Shown here: positions 37,057 through 44,953 of the stretch, piece after piece | Layout: every line of letters starts with the position of its first letter | Position numbering within the stretch: the first letter of the stretch is position 1 | Made by a program: the position numbers and the translations under genes | DNA from: Methyloversatilis discipulorum | GTDB lineage: Bacteria > Pseudomonadota > Gammaproteobacteria > Burkholderiales > Rhodocyclaceae | Direction of reading: 5' to 3' | Length of the DNA stretch: 60,669 nt | NCBI RefSeq assembly: GCF_018780585.1 | Contig: NZ_JADMJL010000049.1 | Coordinates: 1-60,669 of the forward strand | Notes under the pieces: generated by a model | The model's input: the letters and a program-made list of their open reading frames with translations, nothing else | What the model was told of the DNA's origin: nothing | Databases searched by the model: none

Positions 37057-38292
37057 TCATTGTCCGAGGCCGGCGGCCCAGCCCATGGCTTCGGACACGG
37101 CAACGGTGAAATCTTCGCCACTCAGCGGCGGCAGAGCGGCCAGCGTGGCGGCGAAGTCGGTCGTGGCGTCTTCCTCCCAGCAGCGCAGCAGCCGGAGCAG
37201 TGCGCCCAGCGTGCCCGAGCCGTCGGTCAACGCGCTGTGGATGCAGCGATCGACAGTCAGCGTCTTCAGCACTTCGTCCATCGACACGCCGAGCAGCGCG
37301 GGCAGCAGCGACAGGATGCCGGTCAGGAAAGCGCTGTCGGGGTCGCCGTCACGCATGTCGCAGCGCTCGGCGAGCAGTTCCATCGTGCGTGCGCGGGTCG
37401 CCACCATGTTGAGCAGCGGCGTGTGCGCCTTGCCGCTGCCCTGCGTACAGAACAACAGCAGTTGCAGCCAGCGCTGCAGCTGACGGCGCCCGAGCAGCGT
37501 GATCGCCTCGCGCGCCGTCGATATCTGGCGCTTGCTGCCACTGCCGACCGAATTGGTGATGCGCATCAGGTTCACCAGCAGCGCCGGCTCCTGCTTGATC
37601 AGCGGTTCCATTGCCGACGTGTCGGCGTCGCCGATCACCATGCCGAGCAGGCGCAGCAGGGTCGTTTCGCCTGCGCTCAGCGTGCGGGTGCTCAGCACGC
37701 TCGGGCGGGCGAAGAAATAGCCCTGGAAATAGGCGAAGCCGAGTTCGTGGCAGCGCCGGGCCTGTTCGGCGCTGTCGACCTTTTCGGCCAGCAGCTTGGC
37801 CGAATAGGGCCGGAAGCGTTCGACCAGATCGGGCAGCGCGTCGGGGGCGACGCCCAGCAGGTCGATCTTGATGAAGGACGCGATCTCGATCAGCGGCTTG
37901 TAGTCCTCTTCCAGATCAAGCACGTCGTCGAGCGCCAGCCGGAAGCCTTTGCGCACCAGTTCGCGCGCCCGCGCGATGACTGCAGGCTTTGGCGGAACGG
38001 TTTCAAGCAGTTCGATGACGATCTTGTCCGCCGGCAGCAGTTCGAGCGCCTCGGACATCAGCATGTCTTCGCTGACGTTGATGAAACCGAAAGCGTCGCC
38101 CAGCGCCTGTTCGAGACCGAGTTCGTTGAACACCGAGGTGATCACCCGCGCGGTGGCGCTGACGTCGCAGTGAAATTCGGCCTGTTCGACGTTCCCGGAG
38201 CGGAACAGCAACTCGTAGGCGTAGAGTGCCTGGTTCCGGTCCAGTATGGGCTGGCGGCCTACGTAGATGTTGTTTGTGGCGGCAGTGAGCAT
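37057..38292 (-). CDS. EAL-HDOD protein with a degenerate EAL domain (YuxH-like)
   Basis: A 411-residue cytosolic protein. An N-terminal EAL domain (about 1-205) starts NNIYVGRQPILDRNQALYAY. The catalytic EAL triplet is replaced by ELL in YAYELLFRS. The DDFG loop reads DDVLDLEE, and later metal ligands are not all present, so c-di-GMP hydrolysis is unlikely. The C-terminal HDOD domain (about 205-400) has LVNLMRITNSVGSG and AITLLGRRQLQRWLQLLLFC. Such proteins (CdgJ, YuxH) regulate motility without cleaving c-di-GMP. Confidence 0.9.
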   Translation of the reverse strand: MLTAATNNIYVGRQPILDRNQALYAYELLFRSGNVEQAEFHCDVSATARVITSVFNELGLEQALGDAFGFINVSEDMLMSEALELLPADKIVIELLETVPPKPAVIARARELVRKGFRLALDDVLDLEEDYKPLIEIASFIKIDLLGVAPDALPDLVERFRPYSAKLLAEKVDSAEQARRCHELGFAYFQGYFFARPSVLSTRTLSAGETTLLRLLGMVIGDADTSAMEPLIKQEPALLVNLMRITNSVGSGSKRQISTAREAITLLGRRQLQRWLQLLLFCTQGSGKAHTPLLNMVATRARTMELLAERCDMRDGDPDSAFLTGILSLLPALLGVSMDEVLKTLTVDRCIHSALTDGSGTLGALLRLLRCWEEDATTDFAATLAALPPLSGEDFTVAVSEAMGWAAGLGQ

Positions 38293-38415
38293 GCTTCTGT
38301 TGTCGGCATGCCGGCCGCCACATTTAGGGTGCGAGCGGGGTTTATTTCATGGCGATGACGGCGTCGGCCGAGCGCCGGAAACCGGCACCCGACCGGGCGC
38401 CGGGGAAGGGGACAC

Positions 38416-39792
38416 TCAGAAGGGCAGGGTGAGGTCCGGGCGGGCGCTGCCGAGCACGCGGCGGAAATCCGCCTGAATGCGTTCGAGCGCCGTGGCGTCG
38501 TCCGCCTCGAAGCGCAGCACGACCACCGGCGTCGTGTTCGACGCCCGCATCAGCCCGAAACCGTCGGCGTATTCGACGCGCAGGCCGTCGATCTTGATGA
38601 TGTCACGGGCGCCATCGAAAACCGCCGATTTCTGCATTTCGGCGATCAGCGCGTGCGGTTCGCCCTCGTTCATCTTCAGATTCAGTTCGGGCGTCGAGGT
38701 GGCGGTCGGCAGCGCCTTCAGCACCGCGTTGCCGTCCGGCGCGGCGGACAGGATTTCCAGCAGACGGGCACCGGCGTACAGGCCGTCGTCGAAGCCGAAC
38801 CAGCGCTCCTTGAAGAACATGTGACCGCTCATCTCGCCAGCCAGCGCGGCGCCGCTCTGCTTCAGCTTGGCCTTGATCAGTGCGTGGCCGGTGTTCCACA
38901 TGACCGGCTCGCCGCCGTGTTCGCGGATCCACGGTGCCAGCAGGCGGGTGCATTTGACGTCGTAGACGATCTGCGCGCCGGGCTGGCGCGACAGCACGTC
39001 GGCGGCGAACAGCATGAGCTGGCGGTCCGGGTAGATGATTTCGCCGTCGCGGGTGACCACGCCCAGGCGGTCGCCGTCGCCGTCGAAAGCGAGGCCGATT
39101 TCGGCGTCGCCAGCGGCCAGCACGCGGATCACGTCTTCCAGATTTTCCGGCTTGGACGGGTCCGGGTGGTGGTTGGGGAAATTGCCGTCCACTTCGCAGA
39201 ACAGCGGCACGACCTCGCAGCCCAGCGCTTCGAACAGGCGCGGCGCGATGTCACCGGCGACGCCGTTGCCGCAGTCGATCACCACCTTCATCCGGCGCTT
39301 GAGCTTCACGTCGCTGGTGACGCGGGTGATGTAGGTGTCGCGCACGTCGGCGTGGCGGGTGGTGCCCTGGCCGTGCACCAGATCGTTGTCTACGATGCGG
39401 CGGCGCAGGTCCTGGATCATGTCGCCGTACAGCGTCTGACCGCCCAGCACCATCTTCAGGCCGTTGTAGTCGGGCGGGTTGTGGCTGCCGGTCACGCTGA
39501 CCGCGCTGTCGGTGCCGAGGTCGAAGGCGGCAAAGTAGGACAGCGGCGTCGGCACGCAGCCGATGTCCAGCACGTCGACGCCGGCGGCATTGATGCCTTC
39601 GGCCAGCGCGCCCGCCAGTTCAGGGCCGGACAGGCGGCCGTCGCGGCCGACGGCGATGGTGCGCTGGCCGCGCTTCACCGCCTCGGAGCCCAGTGCGTGG
39701 CCGATGGCGCGCACCGCGTCGGCGGTCAGCGTCTTGTCCACGATGCCGCGGATGTCGTAGGCCTTGAAGATTTCGGGTGCCGGGAAGGACAT
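38416..39792 (-). CDS. algC: Phosphomannomutase/phosphoglucomutase AlgC
   Basis: A 458-residue alpha-D-phosphohexomutase. The active-site Ser is in SVTGSHNPPDYNGLKM, the Mg-binding loop is LAFDGDGDRLGVV, the sugar loop is GEMSGHMFFKERWFGFDDG, and the C-terminal phosphate loop is LRVEYADGFGLMRASNTTP. It interconverts 6- and 1-phosphates of mannose and glucose for exopolysaccharide, LPS and alginate-type precursors. ATG 39792 follows gaaaggaaaaccg. The frame continues upstream, but that part lacks conservation. Confidence 0.95.
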   Translation of the reverse strand: MSFPAPEIFKAYDIRGIVDKTLTADAVRAIGHALGSEAVKRGQRTIAVGRDGRLSGPELAGALAEGINAAGVDVLDIGCVPTPLSYFAAFDLGTDSAVSVTGSHNPPDYNGLKMVLGGQTLYGDMIQDLRRRIVDNDLVHGQGTTRHADVRDTYITRVTSDVKLKRRMKVVIDCGNGVAGDIAPRLFEALGCEVVPLFCEVDGNFPNHHPDPSKPENLEDVIRVLAAGDAEIGLAFDGDGDRLGVVTRDGEIIYPDRQLMLFAADVLSRQPGAQIVYDVKCTRLLAPWIREHGGEPVMWNTGHALIKAKLKQSGAALAGEMSGHMFFKERWFGFDDGLYAGARLLEILSAAPDGNAVLKALPTATSTPELNLKMNEGEPHALIAEMQKSAVFDGARDIIKIDGLRVEYADGFGLMRASNTTPVVVLRFEADDATALERIQADFRRVLGSARPDLTLPF

Positions 39793-39900
39793 CGGTTTTC
39801 CTTTCTGCGTTCTGTTCTGTTGTAGGCCCGCACGGATGCGGCATTGCATCAATTATCCCGTGCGAACGATGACGGCCGCGCGGCATTGTTTTGCAAAATA

Positions 39901-40470
39901 TCAACGACCCGTGATCAGGTTGGCGATGAACTGGCGTGCCGCCGCCGGTCGCGCCGTGTCTCGCGGGACATCCATCATGCCCAGGCCGAACACATAGGCA
40001 TACAACAGCAGGCTGCGATTGGTCGCTTCGTCGGCGCCGCAGCCGGCGGCGCGGAACAGCGCGGCCGCGCATTCCAGCCGCACGCTGTCCACCTCGTCGA
40101 CGGCGGCGCGCGCCGCTTCGTCGTGGCGCGCCCAGTCGCGCAGCGCCAGTTCGACCTGCATGCCGCGGCGGTTGCGCGCCAGACTGTAGGTGTCGATCAC
40201 ATGCTGCAGTTGCGCGATTTCGTCGCCGGGCGCAGATTGCGTGCGGTTGCGGATGTCGTCGATGCGCCCGTCGCGCCAGTGCTCCAGCACCGCGTCGAGC
40301 AGGGCGCGGCGGTCCTTGAAGTGCCAGTAGAAGCTGCCCTTGGTCAGGCCGAGACCGCGCGCCAGCGTCTCCACCCGTATGCCGTCCACACCGCTGTCGG
40401 CCAGGGTCTGGGTGGCCGCTCGCACCCAGGTGTCGCGGTCGGTCTGCGGGCGGGCGGCGGTGTCGGGCAT
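39901..40470 (-). CDS. TetR/AcrR-family repressor of the etf-acyl-CoA dehydrogenase operon
   Basis: A 189-residue repressor. The N-terminal HTH has VETLARGLGLTKGSFYWHFK with the usual DRRALLDAVLEHW after it. The C-terminal ligand domain (about 60-189) is all-helical. Divergent placement from etfB and two palindromes in the 115-base gap indicate control of both directions. The ligand may be an acyl-CoA or its acid precursor, judged by the regulated genes. The start ATG 40470 is the Met before the conserved N-terminal arm. Confidence 0.92.
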   Translation of the reverse strand: MPDTAARPQTDRDTWVRAATQTLADSGVDGIRVETLARGLGLTKGSFYWHFKDRRALLDAVLEHWRDGRIDDIRNRTQSAPGDEIAQLQHVIDTYSLARNRRGMQVELALRDWARHDEAARAAVDEVDSVRLECAAALFRAAGCGADEATNRSLLLYAYVFGLGMMDVPRDTARPAAARQFIANLITGR

Positions 40471-40491
40471 GGCGGTATTCCTGCGGCGTTG

Positions 40492-40521
40492 TTGACCTTG
40501 AAGTGAAGCATACGCTAGCGT
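40492..40521 (+). promoter_or_regulatory. Candidate sigma-70 promoter of etfB
   Basis: TTGACC (40492-40497) and TAGCGT (40516-40521) with an 18-base spacer. The -10 box lies inside the palindromic operator, so bound repressor would block polymerase. The etfB start is 65 bases downstream. Confidence 0.4.
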
Positions 40522-40524
40522 ATG
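40509..40524. promoter_or_regulatory. TetR-type operator 1
   Basis: catacgctagcgtatg is a perfect 16-bp palindrome located between the divergent tetR and etfB genes. Size and symmetry fit a TetR dimer site. It overlaps the candidate etfB -10 box. Confidence 0.75.
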
Positions 40525-40531
40525 GACTGAA

Positions 40532-40547
40532 CATACGCATCCGTATG
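40532..40547. promoter_or_regulatory. TetR-type operator 2
   Basis: catacgcatccgtatg has the same outer arms (catacg/cgtatg) as operator 1 with an asymmetric centre. Centres of the two sites are 23 bases apart, about two helical turns, which would put two dimers on similar faces. Confidence 0.7.
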
Positions 40548-40585
40548 GGTGCGTGGAACCGTGAGCGGCAACAGGAGGCACAGGC

Positions 40586-41338
40586 ATGAAGATTGTGGTC
40601 CCGGTCAAACGGGTGATCGATTACAACGTGAAGATCCGCGTTGCCGCCGATGGCAGCGGCGTTGAAACGGCGAACGTGAAGATGTCGATGAATCCGTTCG
40701 ACGAGATCGCGGTGGAAGAGGCGGTGCGGTTGAAGGAGGCGGGCGTGGCAACCGAGGTGGTCGCGGTGTCCTGCGGCGTCGCCGGCTGCGTCGATACGCT
40801 GCGCACTGCACTGGCACTGGGTGCCGACCGCGCGATCCATGTGAATACCGATGTCGAACTGCAACCGCTGGCGGTGGCCAAGCTGCTCAAGGCGGTGGCC
40901 GGTCGCGAACAGCCGCAGCTGGTGATCTGCGGCAAGCAGGCGATCGACGATGACGCCAACCAGACCGGCCAGATGCTGGCCGCGCTGCTCGGCTGGGGGC
41001 AGGCCACCTTCGCGTCCAAGGTCGGCGTCGCCGACGGCCGTGCGACCGTGACGCGCGAAATCGACGGCGGCCTGGAAACGGTCAGCGTGGCGCTGCCGGC
41101 GGTGGTCACCACCGACCTGCGGCTGAACGAACCACGCTTCGCCAGCCTGCCCAACATCATGAAGGCGAAGAAGAAGCCGCTCGACACGGTGACGCCGGAC
41201 GAACTGGGCGTCGATGTCGCGCCGCGCCTGAAAACGCTGAAGGTGGCCGAGCCGCCGAAGCGTCAGGCCGGTATCAAGGTGGCCTCGGTGGCCGAACTGG
41301 TCGCGAAGCTGCGCGACGAAGCCAAAGTGCTGCGCTGA
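40586..41338 (+). CDS. etfB: Electron transfer flavoprotein beta subunit
   Basis: A 250-residue ETF beta subunit. It starts [19 protein letters not shown] and has the AMP-binding region ([20 protein letters not shown]) and the ETF-beta signature around [20 protein letters not shown], including the recognition loop that docks acyl-CoA dehydrogenases. It carries electrons from the downstream dehydrogenase to ETF:quinone oxidoreductase. First gene of the TetR-controlled operon; gaggcacaggc precedes the ATG. Confidence 0.96.
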   Translation: MKIVVPVKRVIDYNVKIRVAADGSGVETANVKMSMNPFDEIAVEEAVRLKEAGVATEVVAVSCGVAGCVDTLRTALALGADRAIHVNTDVELQPLAVAKLLKAVAGREQPQLVICGKQAIDDDANQTGQMLAALLGWGQATFASKVGVADGRATVTREIDGGLETVSVALPAVVTTDLRLNEPRFASLPNIMKAKKKPLDTVTPDELGVDVAPRLKTLKVAEPPKRQAGIKVASVAELVAKLRDEAKVLR

Positions 41339-41348
41339 GGAGCCCGTC

Positions 41349-42284
41349 ATGAGCATTCTGGTCATTGCAGAACACGACAACGCCGGCCTGCGCCCGGCCA
41401 CGCGGAACACCCTGGCCGCCGCGGAGAAGATCGGCGGCGACATCACCGTGCTGGTCGCCGGCAGCAACTGCGCCGGCGCAGCCGCTGCGGCGGCGGCGGT
41501 GCCGGGTGTTGCGAAGGTGCTGAGCGCCGATGCCGCTCATCTGGCTCACCCCACCGCGGAAGACCTTGCAGCGGCGGTGCTGGCGGTCGCCGCCGGCCAC
41601 AGCCACGTACTGGCACCGGCCGGCAGCTTCGGCAAGAACTTCATGCCCCGCGTCGCGGCCACACTCGACGTGGCGCAGATTTCCGACATCGTCGAGGTGG
41701 TGTCGGCGGACACCTTCGTGCGCCCGATCTACGCCGGCAATGCGCTGGCCATGGTGCAGAGCGGCGATACGGTCAAGGTGATCACGGTGCGCGCGACCGC
41801 CTTCGACCCGCTGTCGGCGAGCGGCGGTGCCGCACCGGTCGAGGCGGTGACGCCGCCGGCAGCCAGCGGCCTGTCCGCCCATGTGTCGCAGGAACTGTCG
41901 CAGTCGGCCCGCCCGGAACTGGGGGCCGCGCGCGTCGTCGTGTCCGGCGGACGCGGGCTGGGCAGTGCCGAGTCCTATCACGCCGTGCTCGAACCGCTGG
42001 CCGACCGGCTCGGCGCCGCACTCGGCGCCAGCCGCGCCGCCGTCGATTCCGGTTATGCACCGAACGATTACCAGGTCGGCCAGACCGGCAAGATCGTTGC
42101 GCCGGATCTCTACATCGCAGTCGGGCTGTCGGGTGCCATCCAGCATCTGGCCGGCATGAAGGATTCGAAGGTGATCGTCGCCATCAACAAGGATGCGGAC
42201 GCGCCCATCTTCCAGGTGGCCGACTACGGTCTGGTTGGCGACCTGTTCGAACTGGTACCGCAGCTGGTGCAGGCACTGGACTGA
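41349..42284 (+). CDS. etfA: Electron transfer flavoprotein alpha subunit
   Basis: A 311-residue FAD-binding subunit. The N-terminal domain starts [20 protein letters not shown]. The C-terminal FAD domain has [32 protein letters not shown] and [16 protein letters not shown], all family signatures. It pairs with EtfB and begins ten bases after it. It accepts electrons from the acyl-CoA dehydrogenase encoded 78 bases downstream. Confidence 0.97.
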   Translation: MSILVIAEHDNAGLRPATRNTLAAAEKIGGDITVLVAGSNCAGAAAAAAAVPGVAKVLSADAAHLAHPTAEDLAAAVLAVAAGHSHVLAPAGSFGKNFMPRVAATLDVAQISDIVEVVSADTFVRPIYAGNALAMVQSGDTVKVITVRATAFDPLSASGGAAPVEAVTPPAASGLSAHVSQELSQSARPELGAARVVVSGGRGLGSAESYHAVLEPLADRLGAALGASRAAVDSGYAPNDYQVGQTGKIVAPDLYIAVGLSGAIQHLAGMKDSKVIVAINKDADAPIFQVADYGLVGDLFELVPQLVQALD

Positions 42285-42362
42285 TCGGCAGCGGGCGGCA
42301 CTCGCCCGCTGCCGTCATCGATCAATTTCGAGGGCCGTCAGAGCCCGATGGAGGAGAGGCTC

Positions 42363-44147
42363 ATGAGCGAATACGTCGCGCCGCTGCAGGACATGCGTTT
42401 TGCGCTGGAACTGGCTGGCCTGAACGAAGTGGTGACCTTGCCCGGCTACGAGGACGCGAGCCCGGACGTCGTTGACGCGGTGCTCGAAGAGGCCGCCCGT
42501 TTCACCGGCGAGGTGCTGTCGCCACTGAATCGGGTGGGGGATCGCGTCGGCGCGAAGCTCGGCGACGACGGTCGCGTCGCCATGCCGGACGGATTCGCCG
42601 AGGCCTATCGCACCTATGCCGACAACGGCTGGAACGGCATGGGCTGTGACCCGGCGCACGGCGGCGCCGGCATGCCGCACCTCGCGGTGGCGCAGATCCA
42701 GGAGATGGTGATGGGCGCCAATATGGCGTTCTCGCTGTGTCCGCTGCTGACCGCGGGCGCCATCGAGGCGCTGGCGCTGTGCGGCTCCGACGAGCAGAAG
42801 GCGCTCTATCTCGAACGCATGGTGAGTGGCGAATGGACCGGCACCATGAATCTGACCGAGCCGCAGGCCGGTTCCGATCTGGCCGCCGTGCGCAGCCGCG
42901 CCGAACCGCAGCCTGACGGCAGTTACCGCGTCTTCGGGCAGAAGATATTCATCACCTTCGGCGAGCACGAACTGGCGTCCAACATCGTGCATCTGGTGCT
43001 GGCGCGCACGCCGGGTGCGCCCGACGGGGTCAAGGGCATTTCGCTGTTCATCGTGCCCAAGTTCATTCCCGATGCCGACGGCAATCCGGGCGCGCGTAAC
43101 GACGTGCGCTGTGTGTCGCTCGAACACAAGCTGGGCATACATGCCAGCCCGACCTGCGTGATGGCCTTCGGCGATGCCGGCGGCGCCACCGGCTGGCTGT
43201 GCGGCGAAGAGAACCGCGGCATCGAGTACATGTTCATCATGATGAACGCCGCGCGCTACGCGGTTGGCCTGCAGGGCATCGCGGTGGCCGAGCGTGCTTT
43301 CCAGCAGGCGCGCGAGTACGCCAACGAGCGGCGTCAGGGCGGCGAGGCGGGCGTGAAGGGCGGCGGCAGCGTGGCCATCGTGCGCCACCCGGACGTGCGC
43401 CGCATGCTGCTGCGCATGAAGTCGCAGGTCGAGGCGATGCGCGCGCTGGCCGCGGTCACCGCGGCGGCACGCGATCGCGCAGCGCGCCATGCGGACGAGG
43501 CCGAACGCACGCGCGCCCAGGCCTTCGTCGAACTGATGATTCCGCTGGTCAAGGGCTGGAGCACCGAAGGCGCGAACGAGATCGCCTCGCTTGGCGTGCA
43601 GGTGCACGGCGGCATGGGCTATGTCGAGGAAACCGGCGCCGCGCAGTACCTGCGCGACGCGCGCATCACCAATATCTACGAGGGCACGACCGGCATACAG
43701 GCGAACGATCTGGTCGGCCGCAAGATCGCGCGCGACGGCGGTGCGGCCGCGCGCGCGGTGATCGCCGACATGCGCGATGTCGTCGCGGCGCTCGATGCTG
43801 CACGGCTGCAGGCGTTGTCCGTGCCGCTGGGCGAGGCCGCGGCGGCGCTTGAACGCAGCGTCGATTTCGTCGTCGCGCACTGGCGCAGCGATGTGCGTGC
43901 CGTGCTGGCTGGCGCGGTACCGCTGCTGATGCTGTTCGGCCGCGTAGCGGGCGGCTGGCAACTGGCGCGCGGTGCCCTGCTGGCGCAGCAGCGTCTGGCC
44001 GCCGGCGAGGGCGACGCCGACTTCCTGCGCGCCAAGATCGTCACCGCGCGCTTCTATGCCGATCACGTGCTCAGCGAGTGCGGCGGCCTGGCGCACATGG
44101 TCTGCAGTGGCGCCGCTGCCACGCTGGACGACGCGGCAGGTCTGTAG
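42363..44147 (+). CDS. Acyl-CoA dehydrogenase, DmdC/large-subunit type with C-terminal extension
   Basis: A 594-residue FAD enzyme. The standard fold shows GTMNLTEPQAGSDLAAVRSR, FITFGEHELASNIVHLVLA and the C-terminal segment with GVQVHGGMGYVEETGAAQYL and RITNIYEGTTGIQANDLVGR. An extra domain (about 470-594, PF12806-like) marks the group including 3-methylmercaptopropionyl-CoA dehydrogenase DmdC and other broad acyl-CoA dehydrogenases. The exact acyl substrate is unknown. ATG 42363 is preferred because the upstream ATG at 42348 contains the ribosome site (gaggag). Last gene of the etf operon; REP-like elements follow. Confidence 0.93.
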   Translation: MSEYVAPLQDMRFALELAGLNEVVTLPGYEDASPDVVDAVLEEAARFTGEVLSPLNRVGDRVGAKLGDDGRVAMPDGFAEAYRTYADNGWNGMGCDPAHGGAGMPHLAVAQIQEMVMGANMAFSLCPLLTAGAIEALALCGSDEQKALYLERMVSGEWTGTMNLTEPQAGSDLAAVRSRAEPQPDGSYRVFGQKIFITFGEHELASNIVHLVLARTPGAPDGVKGISLFIVPKFIPDADGNPGARNDVRCVSLEHKLGIHASPTCVMAFGDAGGATGWLCGEENRGIEYMFIMMNAARYAVGLQGIAVAERAFQQAREYANERRQGGEAGVKGGGSVAIVRHPDVRRMLLRMKSQVEAMRALAAVTAAARDRAARHADEAERTRAQAFVELMIPLVKGWSTEGANEIASLGVQVHGGMGYVEETGAAQYLRDARITNIYEGTTGIQANDLVGRKIARDGGAAARAVIADMRDVVAALDAARLQALSVPLGEAAAALERSVDFVVAHWRSDVRAVLAGAVPLLMLFGRVAGGWQLARGALLAQQRLAAGEGDADFLRAKIVTARFYADHVLSECGGLAHMVCSGAAATLDDAAGL

Positions 44148-44234
44148 TCCGGTCGCCACCCCGGAACCCGGGTTTCCGTGGGGGCTGCTGACCCCGACGG
44201 CACTCTGCATCGAAGCCGGCGGGTCGCAGCGGCC

Positions 44235-44261
44235 CTGTCGCGGCCAAGGCCGCTCCCACAG
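44235..44261. repeat. REP-like element
   Basis: ctgtcgcggccaaggccgct continuing to cccacag. This is the clearest copy of the element: gcggcc/ggccgc palindrome with a CCCACAG tail. Lies between the acyl-CoA dehydrogenase gene and a convergent regulator gene. Confidence 0.65.
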
Positions 44262-44301
44262 GGGTTGCGCCCGCCCCACCGCCGGAGCCTGGACCGGAAC
44301 T

Positions 44302-44328
44302 CTGTGGGAGGGGTCTTCTGACCCCGAC
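44302..44328. repeat. REP-like element, inverted relative to 44235-44261
   Basis: ctgtgggaggggtcttctga continuing to ccccgac. Palindromic arms gggtc/gacccc-type, in opposite orientation to the previous copy, forming a pair about 40 bases apart as at 928-1021. A partial third copy (gggggctgctgaccccgac) lies near 44180. Confidence 0.6.
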
Positions 44329-44351
44329 GACGGCGGTGAACGTGCGCGGTG

Positions 44352-44948
44352 CTACTTCCTGGCTGCCAGTACCTGCGCCAGTTCCACCGCCGACCGCACG
44401 CCCATTTTCTCGAAGATGCGGGCGCGATGGACTTCCACGGTGCGCATGGTGACGCCGAGGTCGCTGGCGATCACCTTGTTCATCTGGCCGGCCAGCACGC
44501 GCTCCATCACTTCGATCTCGCGCTGCGTGAGCTGGGCGACACGCTCCTCGATGACCTGTGCGGCAGCGCGCTTCGACAACTGTTGCTGGTGCATGTCCAG
44601 CGCGGCCAGCGCGCGGTCCACCAGTTCGTTGTCGTTGAACGGCTTCTCGACAAAATCGAAGGCGCCCTGCTTGATCGCGCCGACCGCCATCGGCACGTCG
44701 CCGTGGCCGGTCAGGAAGATGACCGGCATGTCGTGGCCGTGCTCGTGCAGCCAGCCGAACAGTTCGAGCCCGCTCATGCCGTCCATGCGGATGTCCAGCA
44801 GCAGACAGCCGCAATGCGCGATCTCGCCACTGCCGATCAGCGCTTCGGCCGACGGCCAGGTGCGCACCGTGTGGCCGCGCGAGCGGAACAGCCAGCCCAG
44901 TGCGTCGCGGATGGCTTCGTCGTCGTCGACGATGAAGATCTGGCTCAT
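44352..44948 (-). CDS. FixJ-family response regulator, DctR-like
   Basis: A 198-residue regulator. The receiver starts SQIFIVDDDEAIRDALGWLF, with the phospho-Asp in GCLLLDIRMDGMSGLE and the switch Lys in GAFDFVEKPFND. The C-terminal LuxR-type HTH carries LTQREIEVMERVLAGQMNKV and TMRTVEVHRARIFEKMGV. It begins six bases after the kinase stop. By layout the pair matches DctS/DctR, which in Rhodobacter controls a TRAP dicarboxylate transporter; a dctPQ locus lies 14 kb away. Confidence 0.93.
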   Translation of the reverse strand: MSQIFIVDDDEAIRDALGWLFRSRGHTVRTWPSAEALIGSGEIAHCGCLLLDIRMDGMSGLELFGWLHEHGHDMPVIFLTGHGDVPMAVGAIKQGAFDFVEKPFNDNELVDRALAALDMHQQQLSKRAAAQVIEERVAQLTQREIEVMERVLAGQMNKVIASDLGVTMRTVEVHRARIFEKMGVRSAVELAQVLAARK

Positions 44949-44953
44949 CGGCT

